NCBI RefSeq assembly: GCF_002135295.1
Contig: NZ_NEGG01000016.1
Coordinates: 26,995 to 90,994 of the forward strand
DNA from: Acinetobacter sp. ANC 5054
GTDB lineage: Bacteria; Pseudomonadota; Gammaproteobacteria; Pseudomonadales; Moraxellaceae
Reading direction: 5' to 3'
Length of the DNA: 64,000 nt
Under the pieces are notes generated by a model that did not search any database, had not been told where the DNA came from, and was given only the letters and a program-made list of their open reading frames with translations. The translations under genes and the position numbers were made by a program. The number at the start of each line of letters is the position of its first letter. Positions within the stretch are counted from its first letter, which is position 1. Positions 18,020-25,523 of the stretch are shown here, in pieces.

Positions 18020-20305
18020 ATGACAAATATAGATAAATTCGCATTTTCTGCCGATAGACCAATTAAAAATATAGAACAAGACGTATTGGGTCGAGCTGAT
18101 TTTGCTAAAAACTTAAGCGATGCTATTTCTCAATGGAAAGGTGATGAAAGCTTAGTTATTGCGTTACATGGCGATTGGGGTTCAGGAAAATCATCAATTA
18201 AAAATATGGCGTTATCGTATTCAAAGCAACAAGATGACTCACCCACAATTATAGAGTTTTCACCTTGGGAATGGTCAGCTCAGGATAAGATTGTTCAGGC
18301 TTTTTTTGATGAAATATCAAAATCTATTGGAAGAAAGGATTCATCTAAAGAAGATAAAAAATTAGCAAATATATTTGCGAAATATGGCAATCATTTATCT
18401 ACGGCACACACTTTTCTTAAGGGTGCTAATTTAGCTCTACCTCTTCTTGTAACTTCAATCCTAAGTACAGGTTTAATTAGCAGTTACTTTACTGACAATT
18501 CACAATTACCAATACTCATTGCAACTATTACATCTTTTATAGCTTTAATCTTACCAGCCACAGGAAAAGGGAGCGAATTGTTAGGGAAACTTTCAGAAAA
18601 CTACGAAAAAAAATCTAAATTAAATGAAAAGAACTTAGCAGAAATTCGTGAGGAGTTAATTACAGCTTTAAAGGATAGAACGACTCCTCTTTTAATTGTT
18701 ATGGATGATATTGATCGTTTAACAACCGTAGAGTTGCGAATGATTTTTCAATTAATTAAGGCAAATACTGATTTTCCTAATGTAATATTTTTACTTTTAT
18801 TTCAGAAAGATATTGTCGAAAAAAAACTTACTGACGGCACACAGTCTGGTGAAAACTATCTAGAAAAAATTATTCAAATCCCTTTTACAATTCCACAAAT
18901 TCAAATAAAACAAGTCCACACTGTTTTATTTAATCTACTAAACAATGTGATATATAGTCACATTGATGCAGAAAAAAAGTTTGATCAACAAAGATGGGCT
19001 GAGGTTTATCATAACGGGTTTAAAAACTATTTTAATAATTTAAGAAATGTGTATAGATTCAACTCTACACTTTGTTTTAATTTTAACTTATTCAAAAATG
19101 ATGATATTTTTGAAGCAGATCCCATAGATTTGATTGTTATTGAATGCTTAAGAATATTTGAACCAACTGTTTATACAAAACTTTCGCAATCAAAAAGTGC
19201 TTTCACAAGCTTAAGTTCTAGCTATAGTGATAATCAAACAGAAAAAGCAAAATACTTAAGAGTTATAGACGATGTAATCAATAGTGCATCTGAAAAAAAT
19301 AAAGAATCTGTTAAAAAAATTCTAACTTCTCTTTTCCCTACTATTAAATGGATTATAAGCAACTATTATCACGATCATAGCTCTTATCAAGAATGGTTCA
19401 CTCAATTAAGAATTTGTCATAAAGATCACTTTGATAAATATTTTAAACTGAGTTTTGATAGTGAAGATTTTACTACATCAGATTTTATTAATTTCATCCA
19501 ACTAACAGTTTCTAGAGAAAAACTTAAAGAGAAAATACTTGCTTTAGATGCTAGAAATGTATTGGAAGACTTCTTATGCAAATTTGAAGCCTATAGCAAA
19601 CAGGTACCACAAGAAAATTTTGAATCATATCTATATGCAATGTTAGACAGCGCGGATGGAATCAACAGCGAATCTAATCAGTTTTTTGGCTTTTCATCAC
19701 AAACCTATATATTTAGATTATCATTTTGGTGTTTAGAAAATATCCAAGATAGAAAACAAAGAGCTACACTTTTAAATAAGTATATTAACCTAAATTCAAA
19801 TTTTTCATTTATTAATTATTTTTTATTTAAAGAGTACAAAAGTAGAGAGGAAAATCAAGAAACTTTACTAGAAGATTCCGATTTTCAAGCACTCAAAAAT
19901 GATTTTATTATTCAATTAAATCACTTCGCTAATTCATTTCCCGATAAATTAATTCAACACAATTCGTTCCTATCATTGGTGTACCGTTGGAAAGAATGGG
20001 GAAACTCTTCTGATATTCTTAATTGGTTTGAATCCAAAACTCAGGATATACAAGGTATTCTAAAAATCCTTAAGGCAATGACCCAAAGTACTAAATCTTA
20101 TAGCAGTTCATATACTAAACCTCATGTTAAAAGATATATTAAAGCTGATACTGTTATAAACTTCTTAAACGTTCCTCGCATATCAAACATAATCAACTCT
20201 AGTGATCTTTCTATACTTTCTGAAGAGGAAAAAGACTTAATCAAAATGCTCAAAAAAGGATTCGAAAATAAAGCTAACAATCGTGATGATGATTTTGATG
20301 ACTAA
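18020..20305 (+). CDS. KAP-family P-loop NTPase with two membrane segments
   Basis: 761 residues. Walker A GDWGSGKSS is at 51-59 and Walker B PLLIVMDDIDRL at 223-233, the latter in the hhhhDDID form of KAP/STAND NTPases. As usual for KAP proteins, a membrane hairpin is inserted between them (about 138-156 and 163-181). The SPWEW motif (81-85) is another family feature. The roughly 500-residue C-terminal part is helical and AT-rich in codon use, and I see no known effector domain. Known KAP members include F-plasmid PifA, which excludes phage T7, so an anti-phage role is a reasonable inference but not shown here. It is visibly more AT-rich than valS, suggesting horizontal transfer. The stop codon TAA abuts a GC-rich repeat element. 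Confidence 0.86.
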   Translation: MTNIDKFAFSADRPIKNIEQDVLGRADFAKNLSDAISQWKGDESLVIALHGDWGSGKSSIKNMALSYSKQQDDSPTIIEFSPWEWSAQDKIVQAFFDEISKSIGRKDSSKEDKKLANIFAKYGNHLSTAHTFLKGANLALPLLVTSILSTGLISSYFTDNSQLPILIATITSFIALILPATGKGSELLGKLSENYEKKSKLNEKNLAEIREELITALKDRTTPLLIVMDDIDRLTTVELRMIFQLIKANTDFPNVIFLLLFQKDIVEKKLTDGTQSGENYLEKIIQIPFTIPQIQIKQVHTVLFNLLNNVIYSHIDAEKKFDQQRWAEVYHNGFKNYFNNLRNVYRFNSTLCFNFNLFKNDDIFEADPIDLIVIECLRIFEPTVYTKLSQSKSAFTSLSSSYSDNQTEKAKYLRVIDDVINSASEKNKESVKKILTSLFPTIKWIISNYYHDHSSYQEWFTQLRICHKDHFDKYFKLSFDSEDFTTSDFINFIQLTVSREKLKEKILALDARNVLEDFLCKFEAYSKQVPQENFESYLYAMLDSADGINSESNQFFGFSSQTYIFRLSFWCLENIQDRKQRATLLNKYINLNSNFSFINYFLFKEYKSREENQETLLEDSDFQALKNDFIIQLNHFANSFPDKLIQHNSFLSLVYRWKEWGNSSDILNWFESKTQDIQGILKILKAMTQSTKSYSSSYTKPHVKRYIKADTVINFLNVPRISNIINSSDLSILSEEEKDLIKMLKKGFENKANNRDDDFDD

Positions 20306-20414
20306 CCCTCACCCCAACCCTCTCCCATAGGGAGAGGGAGCGTCATTTGATTTAATGCCTATATGAATTTTGCAATGGAGTTCCCTCTCCTTGTAGGAGA
20401 GGGTTAGGGAGAGG
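20306..20414. repeat. GC-rich palindromic repeat element, copy 1
   Basis: 109-base element. Each end carries its own hairpin (CCCTCTCCC/GGGAGAGGG on the left, CCCTCTCC/GGAGAGGG on the right), and the two ends are imperfect inverted copies of each other: CCCTCACCCCAACCCTCTCC against the complement of GGAGAGGGTTAGGGAGAGG. A 45-base AT-rich core lies between. This is MITE/REP-like. It begins directly after the TAA stop of the KAP gene. Confidence 0.88.
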
Positions 20415-20433
20415 TGCTTTTCAATATTAGAAA

Positions 20434-20542
20434 CCCTCACCCCAGCCCTCTCCCATAGGGAGAGGGAGCGTCATTTGATTTAATGCCTGTATGAACTTCT
20501 CAATGGAATTCCCTCTCCTTCTAGGAGAGGGTTAGGGAGAGG
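20434..20542. repeat. GC-rich palindromic repeat element, copy 2
   Basis: Same 109-base element in the same orientation, differing from copy 1 at about 7 positions, with a 128-base period. Its right end supplies the last codons and stop of the DUF559 gene. Confidence 0.88.
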
Positions 20543-20915
20543 TATTTTTTAATTCAAAACATCTCTGCCACAAATCCTCTAACACCGTATCCGTCCGTCC
20601 CAACACATCATGATTCAAATACCGAACAACAGTTAAACCCAAAGCCTCTAAAAAATTAGTGCGTTCAGCATCATATTCCACAGCATCATCTGTTCCATGC
20701 TGGCTACCATCCAACTCAATGACCAAACCAATTTCATGACAGTAAAAATCCACGATATAAGGTTTAATCACATGCTGACGGCGAAATTTAAGATTCATAA
20801 ATCGCTTAGCACGAAGTATTTGCCACATCAGGTTTTCTGCATCGGTGGATGCTGATCTTAATTGACGAGAAAATTCGAGTAATTGCGCATTTATCGACAT
20901 TTTATTTTTATTCAT
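20532..20915 (-). CDS. DUF559 / Vsr-like endonuclease-domain protein
   Basis: 127 residues, a single small nuclease-fold domain. The PD-(D/E)xK-like core is visible: Asp56 in YIVDFYC, then Glu67 and Asp69 in LVIELDGSQH, and His73. This is the pattern of DUF559 and very-short-patch (Vsr) repair nucleases. The N-terminal LRSASTDAENLMWQILRAKRF helix is also characteristic. No methylase partner is adjacent. The final Thr-Ser-Pro and the TAA stop are encoded inside the right end of repeat copy 2. A second, truncated relative lies at 22233-22391. Either the first ATG or the one five codons on could be the start; neither has a clear ribosome site. Confidence 0.85.
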   Translation of the reverse strand: MNKNKMSINAQLLEFSRQLRSASTDAENLMWQILRAKRFMNLKFRRQHVIKPYIVDFYCHEIGLVIELDGSQHGTDDAVEYDAERTNFLEALGLTVVRYLNHDVLGRTDTVLEDLWQRCFELKNTSP

Positions 20916-20970
20916 TGTTTTTATTTAAACCAGTATAATCATATCCAAACTAGAACTTATAAAAATCCAC

Positions 20971-21585
20971 ATGAAACAACAAAATAAAAAAATTCTTCCA
21001 TTCCTCATAACTTCAACATTTATTCTTATTGCTTGCACAGAGCAACCTCGGGAAGTAATTGAGCTGAAAGCTGAAAAACAAGTAACTTCAGAACCCGTCA
21101 CACAAGATGTTGTAGAAATTCCGCCAACAGTAAAATCCACTATATTAGTGAATAACCCAACGCCTCTACCTCAAGGTTATCAAGTAGATACAACTCATTT
21201 AAAAAAGCCAATGATGATCGACTTTAATGGCGACGGAAAACTTGATGCTTTTCGTGTTTTGAAAAATCCGAACAAAGTTGGGATGAAATACCTTTTCGAG
21301 TTCCGTATTGCAGACAGCGACAAAGTATATTGGTATGAAGATGATTATGGTGATGATCTCGATGCATTTGGTGTTTTCGAATTAGCACCGAAAACAGAAA
21401 TCTATGCTGATGAAGAACATAGGTTCGACAAAAATGGAAGTATTAGAGTGAATGAAGAAATTGACCCTAAATATTATTTAAAGTTTAAAGGTGATGGTAT
21501 TTCAGTCAATGTACTTGAAGAAACCTGTGCAACATCTGTTTTCTTTCTAGAAAATGAAAAAATCAGAAGAATTCATCTTTGTTAA
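20971..21585 (+). CDS. Putative lipoprotein with FG-GAP-like repeat motif
   Basis: 204 residues. The signal peptide ends in ILIAC, a lipobox with Cys near residue 22, followed by a variable Glu/Val/Pro-rich stretch. From about residue 65 comes a folded part containing IDFNGDGKLDAFRVL, the calcium-binding-like DxNxDGxxD motif of FG-GAP/VCBS repeats, and two cysteines near the C-terminus (EETCATS, HLC). Function unknown; probably anchored in the envelope. Divergent from the DUF559 gene across 55 bases and duplicated just downstream. Confidence 0.75.
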   Translation: MKQQNKKILPFLITSTFILIACTEQPREVIELKAEKQVTSEPVTQDVVEIPPTVKSTILVNNPTPLPQGYQVDTTHLKKPMMIDFNGDGKLDAFRVLKNPNKVGMKYLFEFRIADSDKVYWYEDDYGDDLDAFGVFELAPKTEIYADEEHRFDKNGSIRVNEEIDPKYYLKFKGDGISVNVLEETCATSVFFLENEKIRRIHLC

Positions 21586-21627
21586 ACTAAAAATTATCTC
21601 AATACTAGAACTTATAAGAACACAAAT

Positions 21628-22236
21628 ATGAAACATCTAAACAAAACTTTGCTCTCTCTTATACTTATTTCAGCTTTCACAATCACTGGCTGTAAAGAAA
21701 AAACTCAGCAAATAGTAGAGCCAGAATTCGAACAGCAATCCGTTTCAGAAATAAAAACCGAATAGATTGTAGAAATCCCTACAACACTTGATTCGTCAGA
21801 ATTAGTCAATAACCCTACGCCTCTACCTAAAGGTTATCAAGTAGATACAACTCATTTAAAGAAACCAATGATGATCGACTTCAATGGCGATGGGAAACTT
21901 GATGTTTTTCGTGTTTTGAAAAATCCGAACAAAGTTGGTATGAAATACCTTTTCGAGTTCCGTATTGCTGATTCTGATAAGGTGTACTTTTATGAAAGTG
22001 AAGATAAAGAATTTGATTTAGATGGTTTTGAAACATTTGAAAAAGCCGAAAAAGGTGAACAATTTGTAGATATTTTAAAATTAGACCATCCTGATCTCAT
22101 GGCATTTGAAGATGCACCCAAAACAGCACAATTAACTTTAGATAGAGATGGTATTACTGTGGGTCTACTTGAATCCTGTGGTACTTCTTTGTTCTATATT
22201 GATCAAAATAAAGTTCATCGTATTTACCTTGATTAA
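21628..22236 (+). pseudogene. Second lipoprotein copy, interrupted by an in-frame TAG
   Basis: Starts at ATG 21628 with signal and lipobox (ITGC, Cys22) and reads 45 codons to TAG at 21763-21765. The same frame then continues without any further stop for 156 codons, matching the upstream paralogue (KKPMMIDFNGDGKLDVFRVL region). Its own C-terminus is diverged from copy 1. A single base change (for example from CAG or GAG) would restore a 202-residue protein, so this is a recent nonsense mutation or, less likely, read-through. A downstream ATG near 21868 could at best give a cytoplasmic fragment. Confidence 0.8.
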
Positions 22237-22391
22237 TCACCAATTTTTGAATAATCAAAATCCTCCTGTCGACGCAATTTAAGATTCATAAATCGCTTGG
22301 CACGGAGTATATGCCGCATGAGATTTTCTGCATCGGTGGCAGTGTGGTGCAGGGATTTGGCGAATTGTAATAGTTGGGGATCTATTTTCAT
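22233..22391 (-). pseudogene. Truncated DUF559 nuclease gene (N-terminal remnant)
   Basis: From ATG 22391 it reads MKIDPQLLQF, then TATDAENLMRHILRAKRF and MNLKLRRQ, clearly homologous to the first 47 residues of the intact DUF559 protein at 20532-20915. Similarity stops after RRQ (about 22266), and all the catalytic residues (Asp, Glu-x-Asp, His) are missing. Its stop overlaps the end of the lipoprotein pseudogene by four bases. A divergent repeat element of the same family lies 8 bases upstream of the ATG. Confidence 0.82.
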
Positions 22392-22399
22392 TTTATTTT

Positions 22400-22572
22400 C
22401 CCTCTCCCTAGCCCTCACTTGCGCTTCGTTTTAAAGCAGTGCTTTAAGACTTGCTCAGGAGAGGGAACGTTCATTATTAAATTACGTGATGGCATCTAAT
22501 CAGATGCAACACCCTCTCCCTTTGGGAGATGAGTAGCACTGCTACGCAAGGGTGAGGGAAATTAGAGAAAGG
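22400..22572. repeat. Diverged, longer relative of the palindromic repeat element
   Basis: About 173 bases. The left part begins CCCTCTCCCTAGCCCTCAC and carries TTGCG, a small palindrome AAAGCAGTGCTTT and GGAGAGGG. The right part mirrors it: CCCTCTCCC, AGCACTGCTACGCAA, then GGGTGAGGG. The AT-rich core (GAACGTTCATTATTAAATTA) resembles that of the 109-base elements, as does the trailing AGGTGCTTTT. It differs by an inserted AGCAGTGCT-type segment in each end. Confidence 0.75.
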
Positions 22573-22585
22573 TGCTTTTAAAAAA

Positions 22586-23611
22586 TCACAAAACCCCATG
22601 CTCCAACAACATCTCCAACCCACTCTCTTTCCCCATATACATCAGCCTTTGCTTTTCTGATTTAAGCTGTTGCTTCACCGCAGAAACATCCGCATCAATT
22701 TGCTTATACAAGTCTGTAATATTCAGTTGCCCTTTCGACTTCTGCACCGCAATTTTGGCTTTGTTTGACCACACCAATGAATTAATGAGTTCCTGAATCT
22801 GCTGCTTTAAAGCTTTGCTTTGCGCTTCTAAAGCCTGTTGGTAAAACTTCACTTGCTCTGCGCTTAAGCCTTTATTTGAGCCATTTTTACTTTGCTCAAC
22901 TTCGAGTTGAAGTTTCAATAAAAAGAATAAATCTTCCTGTTCATAGGCTTCATTGGCACGTTGTAACAGTTCAGTCTTTTCCTCTTTTTTAGATTCATTT
23001 GGCTCACGGTCAGGGTGAATAATCGAGGCAATTTTTAAATACACCGTTTTAAGCGATTGATTCACTAGCATTGAGGCCTTGGCTTGTTTCTCTTGCTGCC
23101 GTTTTAACTTGGCTTGCTCACGTGCTTGTTGGTATTGGTCGCTGTTCCAATCTTCAATTAGATCCTCATTGGGCTGAAAGGCATTGTCTTCTACCGCAAC
23201 AGCTTTCTTTTTATTCTTCTTGGACTGAGCATATTCCTCTACTTGTGCATAATAAGCATGCATTTTTGCCACTTCATCCAACTGAGTTTGCGCTAACATT
23301 TTCGAATCTTTTAACAGCCGTGCCAAAGCCTGAATTTTGTTTTCAACTTGTGCAGTATCTGATTTGCTTAAACCAAAACTACTTAGGCTATTCCATAGGC
23401 TTTGCATTTGCTCATATAGTGTTTTGTACAAATCTCGATAGGCAGGCATCAAGGCTTTCTGACTATAAGCACGGATGTCATGCTGCGCACGTTGCCATGC
23501 TGCAAGCAGTAACTTCTGTCGTTCAATTTCATCAATTAAACGATTCAGCTTTTTCTCAGGTGTAGAAAGCTCGATATTCGGCTGAATCGTAGTTTTTAAA
23601 TCAAATGACAT
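22586..23611 (-). CDS. Coiled-coil protein with a J-domain-like segment
   Basis: 341 residues. Long charged helices cover 15-130 and 155-180 and the C-terminal 260-330. Between them, about 185-232, sits a J-like domain: VYLKIASIIHPDREP with the HPD tripeptide at 199-201, then a helix ERANEAYEQED-like region (LLQRANEAYEQED). The HPD loop is what stimulates the ATPase of DnaK/Hsp70, so this is probably a co-chaperone-type protein, partner unknown. It is cytoplasmic: no signal or membrane segment. Its 3' end is 14 bases from the repeat element at 22400-22572. Confidence 0.78.
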   Translation of the reverse strand: MSFDLKTTIQPNIELSTPEKKLNRLIDEIERQKLLLAAWQRAQHDIRAYSQKALMPAYRDLYKTLYEQMQSLWNSLSSFGLSKSDTAQVENKIQALARLLKDSKMLAQTQLDEVAKMHAYYAQVEEYAQSKKNKKKAVAVEDNAFQPNEDLIEDWNSDQYQQAREQAKLKRQQEKQAKASMLVNQSLKTVYLKIASIIHPDREPNESKKEEKTELLQRANEAYEQEDLFFLLKLQLEVEQSKNGSNKGLSAEQVKFYQQALEAQSKALKQQIQELINSLVWSNKAKIAVQKSKGQLNITDLYKQIDADVSAVKQQLKSEKQRLMYMGKESGLEMLLEHGVL

Positions 23612-23702
23612 AAATGCTAGTGGGTGGTAAAAAACCCCAATTATAGCCGAAATTCAGAAACGCTTTTCTGATAACTCGGCTGATCTCAACGCCATCAAAA
23701 CC

Positions 23703-24983
23703 CTATTGTTGTACAAGCTTATTTAAAAATACTTCGAGCTCTTCTCGAATCACCACAGCATGCCCTTGGTGGCTATGCTTCTGTTCGAGTAATTTCTCCG
23801 AATCAATCACGTAGACCGTGTGACCATCTTCAATTAATCGATCTACCCCTTCAAAAAGCATGCGTGCACCGACCTCATGAATCAGTGAAATATTGGTAAT
23901 ATCCAGCACGATACACGTATTGGCTATAGGTTCATCTTGTAGTATCCGCAGCAACATTTCCGATTCGGTAAATTGCAATACTCCACGCAGTTCATACACC
24001 ACAACGTTTTGCTTTGTGCCTAATATATAGCGACGCTGCACGATGGTTTGAGCTGATGGTGTACCTTCCATCACATGCAGCCCCATATCCCGTGACAATC
24101 GTTCAAATATTTCAACACCACGCACGCTATTGCCATGTTCGTCGAGTTTTGGGCTAAACACCGCTATACCCACTTGACCGGGCAATGCCCCGAAAATTCC
24201 ACCCGCCACGCCACTTTTAGCAGGAATACCAACTGTGGTGAGCCAGTCACCTGCGGCATCGTACATGCCACAGGTCATCATCACACTCAGCATTTGTCGA
24301 ACCACTGCACGTGACAATATTCGCTTACCTGTGGAACCCTGCACACCACCATTGGCCAACACACTCGCCATTTTCGCCAAGTCTTTTACCGTGACTTTGA
24401 TGGCACATTGCTGAATATAGCCATTCACAATTTCATCAGGGTCTTCATTGAGCACCCCCACCGTTCTGAGCATGTAACCAATCGACTTATTACGAAACGC
24501 CGTTTTCACTTCTGACGCATATACAGCATCATCAAAACTCAGTTCACGCTCTGCCAATTCACTTAAAAAGCGACGTAAATTTTCGGCTCTGGAAATCTCT
24601 GGTTCATGCGGTAAAAGTGAATGGGTGGTAATTGCTCCCGAATTGATCATCGGGTTTTTCGGTAAGTTATTATTTTTATCTAAAGCAATCTGGTTAAAGG
24701 CTTCACCTGAAGGTTCGACGCCCACTTTTGCCAAGACCGCATCTAAGCCTAAGTGATGAATTGCTAAGGCATAGGCAAAGGGTTTTGACATCGACTGGAT
24801 AGTAAACTCCACCTCATCATCACCTGTGGAATAAATCGTGCCATCAACAGTAGAAAGTGCTAATGCAAGTTTGTTCGGGTCAGCCTGTGCCAGCTCTGGA
24901 ATATAATCGGCAAGCGCCCCCAACTGATTGCTGTGACACTGCGCTAAGACATGCTGCAAATAGTCAGGTACTGGAGTTTTCAT
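23703..24983 (-). CDS. glsA: Glutaminase A with C-terminal STAS domain
   Basis: 426 residues; plain bacterial glutaminases are about 310. Residues 1-305 are the serine-dependent glutaminase converting glutamine to glutamate and ammonia: catalytic Ser64-x-x-Lys67 in QSMSKPF, NPMINSGAI near 110-118, and PAKSGVAGGIFG near 250. After a short linker (RRYILGTKQNVV) a STAS domain follows (about 325-420), with the conserved CIVLDITNISLIHEVGARML loop that in anti-sigma antagonists carries the phosphorylated serine or a nucleotide site. The fusion suggests regulation of the enzyme by a ligand or partner protein. Start ATG 24983. Between this gene and the next there is a weak hairpin only. Confidence 0.93.
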   Translation of the reverse strand: MKTPVPDYLQHVLAQCHSNQLGALADYIPELAQADPNKLALALSTVDGTIYSTGDDEVEFTIQSMSKPFAYALAIHHLGLDAVLAKVGVEPSGEAFNQIALDKNNNLPKNPMINSGAITTHSLLPHEPEISRAENLRRFLSELAERELSFDDAVYASEVKTAFRNKSIGYMLRTVGVLNEDPDEIVNGYIQQCAIKVTVKDLAKMASVLANGGVQGSTGKRILSRAVVRQMLSVMMTCGMYDAAGDWLTTVGIPAKSGVAGGIFGALPGQVGIAVFSPKLDEHGNSVRGVEIFERLSRDMGLHVMEGTPSAQTIVQRRYILGTKQNVVVYELRGVLQFTESEMLLRILQDEPIANTCIVLDITNISLIHEVGARMLFEGVDRLIEDGHTVYVIDSEKLLEQKHSHQGHAVVIREELEVFLNKLVQQ

Positions 24984-25061
24984 TGATCTGCCTATTTTTA
25001 ATTTTTGTTCACTATTTTTATAGCAAATTTATTGAAGGCAGCGGCAAAGTCTTACATTTCT

Positions 25062-25502
25062 TTATATTTTTTCAGGTTCTAACTGAATCTGTTGAATATT
25101 TAAGTGATGCATCATTTCACGGACAAAAACGAAATACGTCAGAATATAAACAGTCTGCTGTCCGAGTTGAGTTCTATAAAATTCTGTATGTTCAATCAAC
25201 TCATTAAAGCCATGTTCGAGCATATGTCGGTCTATCGTTTTCGCATGTTCAAAGAACACTGTTGCAAGCTGCTGCATCCATGCATCATCAGTATGTGCAA
25301 TGCGCTCAAACTGATACTCTAGTTTGAGCTGCTCTAAAATTTCTTCTATTTCATAAATGAGATATTCAATCGCCAATACATCAAACTGATGTTTGACACA
25401 GCGCTTAATCAATTGATCCAGACCCATTTCAAAATTGAAATGTTGCCCCTCAACATCAAACGTGACGTATTCTGCAGCCAAATGAAAATGGATTTGTTGC
25501 AT
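25062..25502 (-). CDS. Small acidic protein of unknown function
   Basis: 146 residues from ATG 25502, which has GAGG six bases upstream. An in-frame TTG two codons earlier is less likely. Soluble, rich in Glu, Gln, His and aromatic residues, predicted mostly helical after an N-terminal beta segment (IHFHLAAEYVTFDVEGQHFNF). No recognised domain or motif. It lies 16 bases after the diguanylate cyclase stop on the same strand, so the two are likely cotranscribed. Confidence 0.68.
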   Translation of the reverse strand: MQQIHFHLAAEYVTFDVEGQHFNFEMGLDQLIKRCVKHQFDVLAIEYLIYEIEEILEQLKLEYQFERIAHTDDAWMQQLATVFFEHAKTIDRHMLEHGFNELIEHTEFYRTQLGQQTVYILTYFVFVREMMHHLNIQQIQLEPEKI

Positions 25503-25523
25503 CTGCAACCTCTTTGCCTCGCT

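Larger units (their letters stand above)
20949..22236. repeat. Tandem duplication of a lipoprotein gene with its upstream region
   Basis: Two roughly 640-base direct copies (20949-21585 and 21604-22236). Both begin with ACTAGAACTTATAA before the ATG, so the presumptive promoter was copied as well. The middle parts (about 21150-21315 and 21805-21970) are about 94 percent identical, while both ends are strongly diverged. Confidence 0.75.

Noticed and set aside
20306..20542. Possible CRISPR-like array
   Set aside because: Only two copies of 109 bases with internal hairpins and inverted ends, no regular short spacers and no cas genes. They are MITE/REP-like elements.
21628..22236. Stop-codon read-through or selenocysteine-type recoding in lipoprotein copy 2
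   Set aside because: The stop is TAG, no structure follows it and the paralogue has an ordinary sense codon, so a nonsense mutation is simpler.
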